Positions 43,163 to 55,897 of a DNA stretch of 64,000 nucleotides are shown here, in pieces. Source of the stretch: Panorpa germanica (taxonomy: Eukaryota > Arthropoda > Insecta > Mecoptera > Panorpidae); NCBI GenBank assembly GCA_963678705.1, contig OY783203.1, positions 22,612,535-22,676,534 of the forward strand, written 5' to 3'. Below the pieces are notes generated by a model. It did not search any database. It was not told the DNA's origin and worked only from the letters and a program-made list of their open reading frames with translations. The number at the start of each line of letters is the position of its first letter. Positions within the stretch are counted from its first letter, which is position 1. The translations under genes and the position numbers were made by a program.

Positions 43163-44883
43163 TCTACTTATTATAATGTTCGTAATGTTCCAATTTAACA
43201 TGGAAAACTCATAAGAACTCATAGATATTTATATATATAGAGCGTTATATATTTATATATATATTTATTTATATATTTATTTATTTATATATATATCCGG
43301 TAACAAAATCGTATATAGTATCTTCTAAACGGCGCCTACAAAGTTCTTCAAATTTTGGTATGATGTAAAGGACGAATTTCTAAGACTTTCTACGTCCCTG
43401 AATTTTCCCCTGAATTTCCGTGGAAAAACTTATACTGGAAAAACTGGAAAATTCGAAAAAATACTTTTGCTAATATCCGACGAACTAGAAAAGATAGAAA
43501 ACTGAAATTTGGTGTGTGTATTGAGATCATAATTGTGCACATTTGCCAATAGTTGGAAATTGGAAATTTAAGTTCAGTAGCGGCGCGAATTTCCGGGGGC
43601 AATGTTAGAATAGAGTTAGGACGTTGAAATTTAATATGTAGGCTCGCTGTAGACAGTTATTAATTAAAAAAAAAAAACAGCCCCAAATTTCCAGTGGCGG
43701 CGGGAGTTGAGACAGTAAAAGCCAGAAATATTGAAAATGTAGTATTATAACTTAGGGTATGTATGGAGACACTAATTGCGCATGTTTGCCAATAATTAGA
43801 TTACCAAAATTTTAATTCAGTAGCGGCGTGATTTTTTGGGGGCAATGTCGCAACAGAGCTAGAACGTTAAAATTTGGAACGGGGGCCATATATAGAGTGT
43901 CATTAAAGACACACTATAGAAATTTGCAACTTTCCAGAGGCGGCGGGCGCTGGGGGCCAAAAACCATATATTTGAAATATATGGCGATGAAAGGCTATAG
44001 TTTAGAATATATATTCTTAGATACAAATAAAATAGATCCTCGTGCTAAAATTTGACAAACTTGTTCAGTAGCGGTGGTATGTGGGGGGTACTAATGCTAA
44101 AATTTAAATACAAAGCTGAAATTTAGTATGCAGATATAGTTTGACAATAACAATAAAAATATAAAGAAACTACATTTTCTTTAGTGTAACATTAAGGCAG
44201 AGGTAATAAACTGATGATAAGAACGATAAAGAGGTATATATTTGGACTTTAATTCAGTAGCGGAGATATGTGAGAGGCTCTAATGCTAAAATGAACAAAA
44301 CTGGAAAATTCGAAGAAATACTTTTGTAAGTATCTGACGAACTAGAAAAGATAGAAAACTGAAATTTGGTATGTGTATTGAGATCATAAATGTGCACATT
44401 TGCCAATAGTTGGAGACTAGAAACTTAAGTTTAGTAGCGGCGCGAATTTCTGGGAGCAATGTTGGAATAGAGTAAGGACGTTCAAATTTAATATGTAGGC
44501 TCCTTGTGAACAGTAATTAATGAAAAAACTAAACAGCCCTAAATTTCCAGTGGCGGCGGGAGTTCAGACAGTAAAAAAATTCAATTTAAATTAAAATTTA
44601 ATATTGAAAAAATTATATTAAAACTAGGGGTATGTATTAAGGCACTAATTGTGCATGTTTGCTAATAATTGGAATATCAAAATTTGAATTCAGTAGTGGC
44701 GTGAATTTTTGGTTGCAATGTCGTAACAGACCTAGAACGTTGAAATTTGGAACGTGGGCCCTATATAGATGGTAATTAAAGGAAAATTAGACAAAATTTT
44801 AAATTTCCAGTGGCGGCGGGCGTAAAATATGAAATAATAAATATATAGGGATGAAGGGCTACAATTTAATATATATATATATA
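43163..44883 (+). mobile_element. N1' block, copy 1 (5' part of N1 ending in TA repeat)
   Basis: It starts TCTACTTATTATAATG and runs 1.7 kb to a (TA)n tract, where the LTR element is inserted. It is nearly identical to 48586-50356 and 52001-53757. It lacks the N1 3' end. Open frames such as 43828-44055 are repeated in every copy and carry no protein signature. Confidence 0.6.
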
Positions 44884-45479
44884 TGTGGAAAACGAGAGTA
44901 CAATGCCACCTCTGATGTGGTAAACGAGAACTATCCAACTTCTTATGTGGAAAACAATAACCAATCCGCTAATCTGGTGTGGAATCAAGGTACTCTTGTT
45001 TAATTTAGGGCAATGTCAATTCAATTAATATTCAACTATGTAATATCTTAGTTGGTTTGTCAGGATGATAAAGAATCACATAATTGGTTTAATACATTTA
45101 TTGAATAAAATAATAACGATGATAATAATAATGATAATAATACAATAAAGATACAATATAAACGTTGGTGTTTACTTTACAAATACAAAACAATGAATGC
45201 ATAAACAACCTTAAGTTCTAGTTAATATATACTCAGTCCTATACATTAGTTTTTAGCTTGACTTTAAAAAGGTTTGTTATTTTAATTCTAAGAATACGCC
45301 TGGTTAATTTCAATAAACACACACCCTCAAATATTCAGTCAGTGGTTTTAAGTTCTAAGTGCTTTCACTTGGTTTCTATTTAAAACATACCCTCATTAAT
45401 CACATTCTTTATGACTTTCTTAGAACGGGTATTATAGTTACGCCTATTTTGTATGCTCGATATATTTTTTCTTTCCACA
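44884..45479 (-). repeat. 3' LTR of the gypsy-type element
   Basis: 596 bp, TG...CA ends, with short (GATAAT)-like repeats near 45110-45160. The gag-pro ORF ends inside it, about 100 bp from its inner edge. It matches 47919-48514. Confidence 0.88.
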
Positions 45480-47590
45480 CGGCCGTCCAACTTATCTTTG
45501 GCCCCCAAAGACGATACGTCCCTGCGGTCATCTGTTTGATGTTCGGCACCCTGACTAGCGTCTGAATCACTAGTGTCTGGGAGCACGCCCCATGGCTTCA
45601 TGTGGTCTGCACTTGAGTGTGTATTAGAAGAACCTTCCCCTTCACCGATACGTCTTACCCTATAGCGTTCATTTGGGTCAACTCCGGTAACCTGATCCGG
45701 TCCTAAATATTTGTTGTGTAATTTAAATCCAGTACCAAACTGGGTTCTTTTTACGGCAACAATGTCTCCGACTTTGTTTGTCCTAGCTGGTTTCCTATTT
45801 CTATTGAAATTCCTGGGATTCTCTTCCTGTGTTTTTAATATTTGTTTCTGGGCGTTAACACGTAACTCGTGGAAGTCGTCCTCACGCACTTCTCGATTAC
45901 CTTTTTCTAACAGCTGAGAGATATGCGTCTCCTCATCTGTTTTCATTGTCGCACCTGTTAACAACTTGAACGGTGTAGTATTTATGCTACGCTGATAAGT
46001 TTTGTTTAATGCTTGCCCTTCGACCTTGCCGTCGTTCAACCAGGTTTCTACATGTTTCTCAACTTCTTCTTGTTCGCAGTAAGCCATACGTCGCGAATTT
46101 TGAAAAACAGGAACCTCATCGGTCATGTATATTTCTGCTGCTTCAGTAACCCTTGTTACTTTTGGTTCATAGGTTTCAACAAGTTCCTCAACTTTAGCCC
46201 TGGCACCTGGACTAATGTTATTACCCATGACGATTTCGTTGTCGGCTACACATAATTTTTTATACTGTTCACTTTCCACGTACTTTTTTCGCATGGTAAT
46301 ACCGTCTACACTTATTGTGGTTTCTACTTGATCTAGCAGAGGTTTACCGATTACAACACTATGTCTAGTTGTACTTGATGGAACTATTAAAAAGTTAGTA
46401 CAGTACTGTTCATTGTCTACTTTCACTTGAGCACTAAATTCACCTAAAACTTTGATTTGAAATCCTCCGATTCCAGTCAATACAATATTATTTTCGCGCA
46501 CAACCGCTTTATTACTTAATTTAATATAATCGTCAGCTCTAATCAAATTCTGATCACTTCCGGTATCAATCAGACATTTAAAACTGATACTGTCTATGCT
46601 CATGTCTTTTGTCATATTACAGGTTTTATTTGTGTCCACTAACAAAGCATCACTTGTTTTATTCGCGGTACAATTTCTCGAAATATGTCCCTCTTCATGA
46701 CATTTGAAACACTTTATTTTACTTTCACTTTTTATCTTTTCACTTGATTCATTTCTTTTACTATTAAGGTATTCGTTGCTTTTTCGGCACACGTTTTCTT
46801 TATGTCCGAGTTCATTACAATTAAAACATTTTATCGCGTTTGAGTCTTTTGTTCTGTCCTTACGTACACTAAAATTATTCCTTTCTTGCACTTGCAATAG
46901 TGTCGAATCATACCGTTTTACTTTTAACAACAAATCGGGCACTGTTTTAAAGTCACACATTGATAACACACTTATCAAGTCTTTGTTGTTTAGTCCGGCT
47001 ATTATGTATTTTATCACGGCCTTTTCACTGATATTATCACTCTTACTGGCGATCGCTTTCACCGAGTATACATAATCTTCTATTGCTTCGTTTTTTTCTC
47101 GTTGTCTCTTCATTAGTTCCATGTGTACGTCAGATTCATCGTACTCCACTGGAAAATTCCTGATTAATTCGTATTTGAACGTCGTCCAATCCTTGACTAC
47201 GTTCAAACTAGCATCAAACCAGTTTTTCGCGGCACACTGCAGCTTGTTGACACCTTGATGAAGCTTCACTTTATCACTCCAGCCATAAATGTCTGCTATA
47301 TCCTCCAATTTTCGCACCCAAGCTGTAGCCGTCAATACCGTGGTTGCTGGGTTAAACACAGGTATGCATTCCAGGTTCTGTGTCGGCATAAACCCATGAT
47401 GATTCATTTTCTGTTCCTGTATTGTACTGTTCCTGATACTCAACTGCAATAGTTCTGTTCTAAGCCTCGTCAGCTCTGCTTGTACTCCCAACCAACTATC
47501 TTCATTAGATGTTGAGTTACCTGAGCGTCCAGCTAACAAACTATCATCAACAGTAGTATCGTTCATGTTAACGTTATATGCCATTTTCAA
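45380..47590 (-). CDS. Gag-protease with fused integrase C-terminus (pol deleted)
   Basis: 736 residues in one open frame. It starts with a Gag of the Ty3/gypsy type (about 75-235) and two CCHC zinc knuckles, CFNCNELGHKENVC (255-268) and CFKCHEEGHISRNC (294-307). A retroviral aspartic protease follows with active site LIDTGSDQN (340-348) and VVIGKPLL (412-419). At 490-524 the first residues of reverse transcriptase can be seen (VPVFQNSRRMAYCEQEEVEKHVETWL). The sequence then jumps in frame near residue 524 to the end of integrase: TPFKLLTG (539-546) and the GPD/E-type tail KYLGPDQVTGV. RT, RNase H and the integrase core are missing. Full-length relatives are expected to supply these in trans. 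The last codons lie in the 3' LTR. Confidence 0.85.
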   Translation of the reverse strand: MKMAYNVNMNDTTVDDSLLAGRSGNSTSNEDSWLGVQAELTRLRTELLQLSIRNSTIQEQKMNHHGFMPTQNLECIPVFNPATTVLTATAWVRKLEDIADIYGWSDKVKLHQGVNKLQCAAKNWFDASLNVVKDWTTFKYELIRNFPVEYDESDVHMELMKRQREKNEAIEDYVYSVKAIASKSDNISEKAVIKYIIAGLNNKDLISVLSMCDFKTVPDLLLKVKRYDSTLLQVQERNNFSVRKDRTKDSNAIKCFNCNELGHKENVCRKSNEYLNSKRNESSEKIKSESKIKCFKCHEEGHISRNCTANKTSDALLVDTNKTCNMTKDMSIDSISFKCLIDTGSDQNLIRADDYIKLSNKAVVRENNIVLTGIGGFQIKVLGEFSAQVKVDNEQYCTNFLIVPSSTTRHSVVIGKPLLDQVETTISVDGITMRKKYVESEQYKKLCVADNEIVMGNNISPGARAKVEELVETYEPKVTRVTEAAEIYMTDEVPVFQNSRRMAYCEQEEVEKHVETWLNDGKVEGQALNKTYQRSINTTPFKLLTGATMKTDEETHISQLLEKGNREVREDDFHELRVNAQKQILKTQEENPRNFNRNRKPARTNKVGDIVAVKRTQFGTGFKLHNKYLGPDQVTGVDPNERYRVRRIGEGEGSSNTHSSADHMKPWGVLPDTSDSDASQGAEHQTDDRRDVSSLGAKDKLDGRVERKNISSIQNRRNYNTRSKKVIKNVINEGMF

Positions 47591-47918
47591 TTTTCTCCTC
47601 GTAAAACAGTTTACACACTTTTCTGATACAATTCACTTGCTAGTCCTATTATAAAGTCCGTCTTATAAATTCTCGACTATTCCGCTAATGAACTATCACT
47701 TGAAAGCACTGTTTGTAGAAAACTGTCTTGTATTATTCTTCTCTGTATTATTCACTTGTGGATAACTCGTAGATAACTAATCCGCACTTAGTTCAATTCA
47801 CTATGAGTTACTAATCCGCACTTCTTTGTATTATTCACTTCGCGCACTTAGTTCAATTCGCTATGAGCTGCTAATCCGCACTTCTGATGTGGAAACGAGA
47901 GCTCAATCCCACTTCTGA
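47591..47918 (-). other. 5' leader of the LTR element with short repeats
   Basis: The untranslated leader between the 5' LTR and Gag. It contains repeats of CTAATCCGCACTTCT and GTGGAAA-CGAGAG that resemble the LTR edge, and the primer-site candidate at its right end (47905-47918). No ORF. Confidence 0.6.
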
Positions 47919-48510
47919 TGTGGAAAACGAGAGTACAATGCCACCTCTGATGTGGTAAACGAGAACTATCCAACTTCTTATGTGGAAAACAATAACCAAT
48001 CCGCTAATCTGGTGTGGAATCAAGGTACTCTTGTTTAATTTAGGGCAATGTCAATTCAATTAATATTCAACTATGTAATATCTTAGTTGGTTTGTCAGGA
48101 TGATAAAGAATCACATAATTGGTTTAATACATTTATTGAATAAAATAATAACGATGATAATAATAATGATAATAATACAATAAAGATACAATATAAACGT
48201 TGGTGTTTACTTTACAAATACAAAACAATGAATGCATAAACAACCTTAAGTTCTAGTTAATATATACTCAGTCCTATACATTAGTTTTTAGCTTGACTTT
48301 AAAAAGGTTTGTTATTTTAATTCTAAGAATACGCCTGGTTAATTTCAATAAACACACACCCTCAAATATTCAGTCAGTGGTTTTAAGTTCTAAGTGCTTT
48401 CACTTGGTTTCTATTTAAAACATACCCTCATTAATCACATTCTTTATGACTTTCTTAGAACGGGTATTATAGTTACGCCTATTTTGTATGCTCGATATAT
48501 TTTTTCTTTC

Positions 48511-48514
<4 letters not shown>
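47919..48514 (-). repeat. 5' LTR of the gypsy-type element
   Basis: 596 bp, same length and apparently the same sequence as the 3' LTR. Transcription of the element would start here and run toward lower coordinates. Confidence 0.88.

Positions 48515-48585
<71 letters not shown>
48515..48585. repeat. (TA)n microsatellite next to the LTR element
   Basis: An almost pure TA tract of about 70 bp, the right half of the tract that the LTR element entered. Similar tracts are at 20462-20537, 50292-50356 and 53706-53757, each at the same place in an N1 copy. Confidence 0.9.
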
Positions 48586-50287
48586 TCTACTTATTATAAT
48601 GTTCGTAATGTTCCAATTTAACATGGAAAACTCATAAGAACTCATAGATATTTATATATATAGAGCGTTATATATTTATATATATATTTATTTATATATT
48701 TATTTATTTATATATATATCCGGTAACAAAATCGTATATAGTATCTTCTAAACGGCGCCTACAAAGTTCTTCAAATTTTGGTATGATGTAAAGGACGAAT
48801 TTCTAAGACTTTCTACGTCCCTGAATTTTCCCCTGAATTTCCGTGGAAAAACTTATACTGGAAAAACTGGAAAATTCGAAAAAATACTTTTGCTAATATC
48901 CGACGAACTAGAAAAGATAGAAAACTGAAATTTGGTGTGTGTATTGAGATCATAATTGTGCACATTTGCCAATAGTTGGAAATTGGAAATTTAAGTTCAG
49001 TAGCGGCGCGAATTTCCGGGGGCAATGTTAGAATAGAGTTAGGACGTTGAAATTTAATATGTAGGCTCGCTGTAGACAGTTATTAATTAAAAAAAAAAAA
49101 CAGCCCCAAATTTCCAGTGGCGGCGGGAGTTGAGACAGTAAAAGCCAGAAATATTGAAAATGTAGTATTATAACTTAGGGTATGTATGGAGACACTAATT
49201 GCGCATGTTTGCCAATAATTAGATTACCAAAATTTTAATTCAGTAGCGGCGTAATTTTTTGGGGGCAATGTCGCAACAGAGCTAGAACGTTAAAATTTGG
49301 AACGGGGGCCATATATAGAGTGTCATTAAAGACACACTATAGAAATTTGCAACTTTCCAGAGGCGGCGGGCGCTGAGGGCCAAAAACCATATATTTGAAA
49401 TATATGGCGATGAAAGGCTATAGTTTAGAATATATATTCTTAGATACAAATAAAATAGATCCTCGTGCTAAAATTTGACAAACTTGTTCAGTAGCGGTGG
49501 TATGTGGGGGGTACTAATGCTAAAATTTAAATACAAAGCTGAAATTTAGTATGCAGATATAGTTTGACAATAACAATAAAAATATAAAGAAACTACATTT
49601 TCTTTAGTGTAACATTAAGGCAGAGGTAATAAACTGATGATAAGAACGATAAAGAGGTACATATTTGGACTTTAATTCAGTAGCGGAGATATGTGAGAGG
49701 CTCTAATGCTAAAATGAACAAAACTGGAAAATTCGAAGAAATACTTTTGTAAGTATCTGACGAACTAGAAAAGATAGAAAACTGAAATTTGGTATGTGTA
49801 TTGAGATCATAAATGTGCACATTTGCCAATAGTTGGAGACTAGAAACTTAAGTTTAGTAGCGGCGCGAATTTCTGGGAGCAATGTTGGAATAGAGTAAGG
49901 ACGTTCAAATTTAATATGTAGGCTCCTTGTGAACAGTAATTAATGAAAAAACTAAACAGCCCTAAATTTCCAGTGGCGGCGGGAGTTCAGACAGTAAAAA
50001 AATTCAATTTAAATTAAAATTTAATATTGAAAAAATTATATTAAAACTAGGGGTATGTATTAAGGCACTAATTGTGCATGTTTGCTAATAATTGGAATAT
50101 CAAAATTTGAATTCAGTAGTGGCGTGAATTTTTGGTTGCAATGTCGTAACAGACCTAGAACGTTGAAATTTGGAACGTGGGCCCTATATAGATGGTAATT
50201 AAAGGAAAATTAGACAAAATTTTAAATTTCCAGTGGCGGCGGGCGTAAAATATGAAATAATAAATATATAGGGATGAAGGGCTACAA

Positions 50288-50356
<69 letters not shown>
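48586..50356 (+). mobile_element. N1' block, copy 2
   Basis: Starts TCTACTTATTATAATG after (TA)n and CA, and ends in a (TA)n tract. Nearly identical to 43163-44883 and 52001-53757; private differences are single bases, for example GTAATTTTTTGG against GTGATTTTTTGG near 49250. Confidence 0.6.
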
Positions 50357-50359
<3 letters not shown>

Positions 50360-51196
50360 TATATTATAATGTCCCAGGTGTATATTTATATTCTTATAGT
50401 CTTATATTCTTATATTCTTATATTCTTATATTCTTATATTCTTATATTCTTATATGTTTGGTTCGAATTTTGTATGGCATCTCGAAAACGGCTCCAGGGA
50501 AGTTTTTAAAAATTTCCTATTTCGTAGAGAAAAAAATTCTAAGACTTTTGGCGTCCCTGGATTTTTCCCTGAATTTCCTGGAAACCCGTAATTTTGGAAA
50601 AACTGGAAAAAAAGTGATCCCTTTTTTGCTGCATTACTCTTAAGTCGTAAAAGATAGAAAGTTGAAATTTTGCATGTGTATTAAGGTACTTAATGCTGAC
50701 ATTTCTCAAAAAGTAGAAATTCAAAAATTGAAAAAGGGGGGGTTGAAGAAATTCGGGGGCCCGGATGGGAACTTTGGAGAAAGTTCATATTCTGGATTCT
50801 AGAATAATTAAGTATATTATTATTAAAAAAAAATTCAAAATTTCAAAATTTTATGGGGGGGCACGGGGGCAGTATTTGCCGAGAGTAAAAATTGTGCTAG
50901 AAAATTGAAATTTTGTATGTAGGCTAACCTTGGTAACTTATTTACGAATCAAAAAAAAATCCCAAATTTTGAAAAAAAGTTGGTCAAATAACGCATAAAT
51001 TGAAAATATTTTTTATTTTGATAAAAAAATAATATTTTTTTAGTCAATTTATATGTGTGTATATGTGCGCGAGTTTATTTATTATTTCAATTTAAAAATA
51101 GAACAGTTAAATATGAAATTTAATTACGAATTATTTTATTGGATTTAAATGATACACGCCAAAAAGACGTCGCATTGCGACGGGGGTAAACTCAAG
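50357..51196 (+). mobile_element. Short non-autonomous Helitron N2, copy a (worn 3' end)
   Basis: About 0.84 kb, starting TCATATATTATAATGTCCCAGG. Near the end it has the hairpin CGTCGC-ATT-GCGACG, GGGGTAAAC, then CTCAAG where the family has CTAG. It contains a 10-bp microsatellite (TCTTATATTC) at 50393-50452. Purine and C/G homopolymers such as GGGGGGGCACGGGGGCAG mark the interior. No coding capacity. Confidence 0.6.
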
Positions 51197-52000
51197 TGTA
51201 TTATAATTTCCCAGGTGTATATTTATATTCTTATATGTTTATGTGTTTATATGTTTGGTTCGAATTTTGTATGGCATCTCGAAAACGGCTCCAGGGAAGT
51301 TTTTAAAAATTTCCTATTTCGTAGAGAAAAAAATTCTAAGATTCTTGGCGTCCCCGGATTTTTCCCTGAATTTCCTGGAAACCCGTAATTTTAGAAAAAC
51401 TGGAAAAAAAGTGATCCCTTTTTTGCTGTATAACTTTTAATTCGTATAAGATAGAAAGTTGAAATTTTGCATGTGTATTAAGGTGTATTAATGTGAGTAA
51501 TGCTGACATTTCTCAAAAATTAGAAATTCAAAAATTGAAAAAGAGGGGGTTAAAGAAATTCGGGGGCCCGGTAGGGAACTTTGGAGAAAATTCATTTTCT
51601 ATATTCTAGAATATTTAAGTATATTATTTTTAAAAAAAAAATTCAAAATTTTAAAATTTTATTAGGGGGCACGGGGGCAGTATTTGCCGAGAGTAAAAAT
51701 TGTGCTAGAAAGTTGAAATTTTGTATATAGGCTAACCTTGGCAACTTATTTACGAATCAAAAAAAAAATCCCAAATTTTGAAAAAAAGTTGTTCAAATAT
51801 CGCATAAATTCAAAATATTTTTTATTTTGATATAAAAAATGTATTTTCTTAGTCAGTTTGTATGAAAAATTAATTGTTATTAAATGTTAAATCAATATAG
51901 GACGAGTTTGTTTATTATTTCAATTTAAAAATTAAATTTTGACTTAAAATTCAAGCCACTCACAAAAAACAAACGTCGCTTGCGACGGGGGTAAAGCTAG
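51197..52000 (+). mobile_element. Short non-autonomous Helitron N2, copy b (complete 3' end)
   Basis: About 0.8 kb, head to tail with copy a. The 3' end reads CGTCGC-TT-GCGACG, GGGGTAAAG, CTAG (51997-52000) and is followed at once by TCTACTTATTATAATG of N1'. N2 and N1 share the hairpin and CTAG end, so one enzyme probably moved both. Confidence 0.7.
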
Positions 52001-53702
52001 TCTACTTATTATAATGTTCGTAATGTTCCAATTTAACATGGAAAACTCATAAGAACTCATAGATATTTATATATATAGAGCGTTATATATTTATATATAT
52101 ACTTATTTATATATTTATTTATTTATATATATATCCGGTAACAAAATCGTATATAGTATCTTCTAAACGGCGCCTACAAAGTTCTTCAAATTTTGGTATG
52201 ATGTAAAGGACGAATTTCTAAGACTTTCTACGTCCCTGAATTTTCCCCTGAATTTCCGTGGAAAAACTTATACTGGAAAAACTGGAAAATTCGAAAAAAT
52301 ACTTTTGCTAATATCCGACGAACTAGAAAAGATAGAAAACTGAAATTTGGTGTGTGTATTGAGATCATAATTGTGCACATTTGCCAATAGTTGGAAATTG
52401 GAAATTTAAGTTCAGTAGCGGCGCGAATTTCCGGGGGCAATGTTAGAATAGAGTTAGGACGTTGAAATTTAATATGTAGGCTCGCTGTAGACAGTTATTA
52501 ATTAAAAAAAAAAAACAGCCCCAAATTTCCAGTGGCGGCGGGAGTTGAGACAGTAAAAGCCAGAAATATTGAAAATGTAGTATTATAACTTAGGGTATGT
52601 ATGGAGACACTAATTGCGCATGTTTGCCAATAATTAGATTACCAAAATTTTAATTCAGTAGCGGCGTGATTTTTTGGGGGCAATGTCGCAACAGAGCTAG
52701 AACGTTAAAATTTGGAACGGGGGCCATATATAGAGTGTCATTAAAGACACACTATAGAAATTTGCAACTTTCCAGAGGCGGCGGGCGCTGGGGGCCAAAA
52801 ACCATATATTTGAAATATATGGCGATGAAAGGCTATAGTTTAGAATATATATTCTTAGATACAAATAAAATAGATCCTCGTGCTAAAATTTGACAAACTT
52901 GTTCAGTAGCGGTGGTATGTGGGGGGTACTAATGCTAAAATTTAAATACAAAGCTGAAATTTAGTATGCAGATATAGTTTGACAATAACAATAAAAATAT
53001 AAAGAAACTACATTTTCTTTAGTGTAACATTAAGGCAGAGGTAATAAACTGATGATAAGAACGATAAAGAGGTACATATTTGGACTTTAATTCAGTAGCG
53101 GAGATATGTGAGAGGCTCTAATGCTAAAATGAACAAAACTGGAAAATTCGAAGAAATACTTTTGTAAGTATCTGACGAACTAGAAAAGATAGAAAACTGA
53201 AATTTGGTATGTGTATTGAGATCATAAATGTGCACATTTGCCAATAGTTGGAGACTAGAAACTTAAGTTTAGTAGCGGCGCGAATTTCTGGGAGCAATGT
53301 TGGAATAGAGTAAGGACGTTCAAATTTAATATGTAGGCTCCTTGTGAACAGTAATTAATGAAAAAACTAAACAGCCCTAAATTTCCAGTGGCGGCGGGAG
53401 TTCAGACAGTAAAAAAATTCAATTTAAATTAAAATTTAATATTGAAAAAATTATATTAAAACTAGGGGTATGTATTAAGGCACTAATTGTGCATGTTTGC
53501 TAATAATTGGAATATCAAAATTTGAATTCAGTAGTGGCGTGAATTTTTGGTTGCAATGTCGTAACAGACCTAGAACGTTGAAATTTGGAACGTGGGCCCT
53601 ATATAGATGGTAATTAAAGGAAAATTAGACAAAATTTTAAATTTCCAGTGGCGGCGGGCGTAAAATATGAAATAATAAATATATAGGGATGAAGGGCTAC
53701 AA

Positions 53703-53757
<55 letters not shown>
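52001..53757 (+). mobile_element. N1' block, copy 3
   Basis: Begins TCTACTTATTATAATG directly after the CTAG of N2 copy b, and ends in a (TA)n tract (53706-53757). Nearly identical to the two earlier N1' blocks. Confidence 0.6.
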
Positions 53758-53760
<3 letters not shown>

Positions 53761-54572
53761 TATATTATAATGTCCTAGGTGTATATTTATATTCTTATAG
53801 TCTTATATTCTTATATTCTTATATTCTTATATGTTTGGTTCGAATTTTGTATGGCATCTCGAAAACGGCTCCAGGGAAGTTTTTAAAAATTTCCTATTTC
53901 GTAGAGAAAAAAATTCTAAGACTTTTGGCGTCCCTGGATTTTTCCCTGAATTTCCTGGAAACCCGTAATTTTGGAAAAACTGGAAAAAAGTGATCCCTTT
54001 TTTGCTGCATTACTCTTAAGTCGTAAAAGATAGAAAGTTGAAATTTTGCATGTGTATTAAGGTACTTAATGCTGACATTTCTCAAAAAGTAGAAATTCAA
54101 AAATTGAAAAAGGGGGGGTTGAAGAAATTCGGGGGCCCGGAAGGGAACTTTGGAGAAAGTTCATATTCTGGATTCTAGAATAATTAAGTATATTATTATT
54201 AAAAAAAAATTCAAAATTTTAAAATTTTATGGGGGGGCACGGGGGCAGTATTTGCCGAGAGTAAAAATTGTGCTAGAAAATTGAAATTTTGTATGTAGGC
54301 TAACCTTGGTAACTTATTTACGAATCAAAAAAAAATTTCAAATTTTGAAAAAAAGTTGGTCAAATAACGCATAAATTGAAAATATTTTTTATTTTGATAA
54401 AAAAATAATATTTTTTTAGTCAATTTATATGTGTGTATATGTGCGCGAGTTTATTTATTATTTCAATTTAAAAATAGAACAGTTAAATATGAAATTTAAT
54501 TACGAATTATTTTATTGGATTTAAATGATACACGCCAAAAAGACGTCGCATTGCGACGGGGGTAAACTCAAG
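53758..54572 (+). mobile_element. Short non-autonomous Helitron N2, copy c
   Basis: A near-duplicate of N2 copy a, with the same worn 3' end CTCAAG, and a shorter 10-bp microsatellite (53789-53832). It is followed head to tail by copy d. Confidence 0.6.
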
Positions 54573-54609
54573 TGTATTATAATTTCCCAGGTGTATATTT
54601 ATATTCTTA
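54573..54609 (+). mobile_element. N2 copy d, left part (split by Rep Helitron copy 2)
   Basis: The first 37 bases of N2, TGTATTATAATTTCCCAGG... to ATTCTTA, where the Rep-coding Helitron entered. The rest of the element continues at 60083. Confidence 0.65.
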
Positions 54610-55660
54610 CTAGCTGACCCGACGAACTTCGTACCGCCTAACAGTCAATGAATGTCGTGTTACCTTTTAGCTGAACTAATTTAGGCTTTGATGAACGTAA
54701 TACAATGATACAAAATAATATTTATTAATATAGATAGAAACATAAAAGTATTTTATTATGATGAATGATGATGAAAACATACAGAATGAGAATAGTAGAA
54801 CGCATATCTGGATAACCAGGAACTGCATCGCCTTGCTTCCGACGTTGAAATTTCTTCGATGTAGCGTTCCAAGTGTAATAACGTGGCATTTCTGAGTAAA
54901 GCAAAGTTCGTGCGAACGGATCGCTTTGACAAATCGCAAAGAAACTGGTCAGTGTTGTCGCTGGAGGTGTTTCGGCACGTTGTGCAGCATTCGACGCTGT
55001 GAAATATACTCTCTGACCGTTCTCTAGATGCACCCCCAAATGTACAACAGTGGGATGACGTTCGTGAATAGGGAATGAAAATATACGCCAAATTGCTTCA
55101 TTGCAGTTCACATATCTACCGACTTGATAGCGCGTGATTTCATCGTTGATATTGGATGTTTGGATACCAAAAACCACCATGTCGCTCCCTTTCGTGACAT
55201 ATTTGCAAATGTATTTAATTGACTTGACCGAATTGCAATACTCAACATTACAATGTTCCTTGAATGTTTTGGAAAGAAGTGGTGAATATGGAACAATCCA
55301 ACTGTTGTCAACTACGAAATCGTTTCCTTTCACTTTAGTTGTGATAGTTCTACCATTATCATCGGGCGATCGACGCCGATACAATGAACAACCATCGTTG
55401 CCTGTAATGGTCTCTGCCGTCAATTTTCGTGGATACCGTTTGGAACACTTGCCGTCGACCATGCACGGTGATTTGCGGTTAATAGTGCCACACGGTCCAT
55501 GAATCATATTCGTGATTACAACATCATGTAGGTCTGGATCGGTTTCTGGAGCAGGAATCTCCGCACATATGATGTCATCTATTTGATCTGGCCGAATTCT
55601 TTCGACTAACTAAATTAGAATGTGAGCATGCGGTAGGCCTCGTTTTTGCCATTCGATTGA

Positions 55661-55897
55661 TTTTTTTTTTTTATTTAACGTCGGCCTATTTCCGATGCTG
55701 AGTCCTATCACCGACGACCTCCTTCAATGTTGGCAGTATTTATGGTGTCGTGGCCTCATATATGTGGACTACACCACTGCCTAATAACTGTACGATTATG
55801 TATGACCATAATCAATATAAGTTCATAATAACCAAACCCAGAAAATATATATCTGGTCCGGGGATCGAACCCGAAGACACAGCAGTCGGCGTCAAGC
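55661..55897 (-). mobile_element. tRNA-headed SINE inside Helitron Rep, copy 2
   Basis: Same SINE, same site and same 13-bp target duplication (55648-55660 and 55898-55910) as in copy 1. The poly(A) tail (T run on the plus strand) is much shorter, about 11 against about 26 bases, which accounts for most of the length difference. Confidence 0.85.

Larger units (their letters stand above)
44884..48514 (-). mobile_element. Gypsy-type LTR retrotransposon, internally deleted
   Basis: Two 596-bp LTRs (TGTGGAAAAC...TTTCCACA) at 44884-45479 and 47919-48514 enclose a 2.4-kb interior on the minus strand. The LTRs look identical by eye, which implies a recent insertion. It lies in a (TA)n tract, so the target duplication cannot be read. 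Directly inside the 5' LTR the minus strand reads TCAGAAGTGGGATT, which fits pairing with the 3' part of a tRNA (Leu-like) as primer site. The interior carries one long ORF lacking most of pol. Confidence 0.88.
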
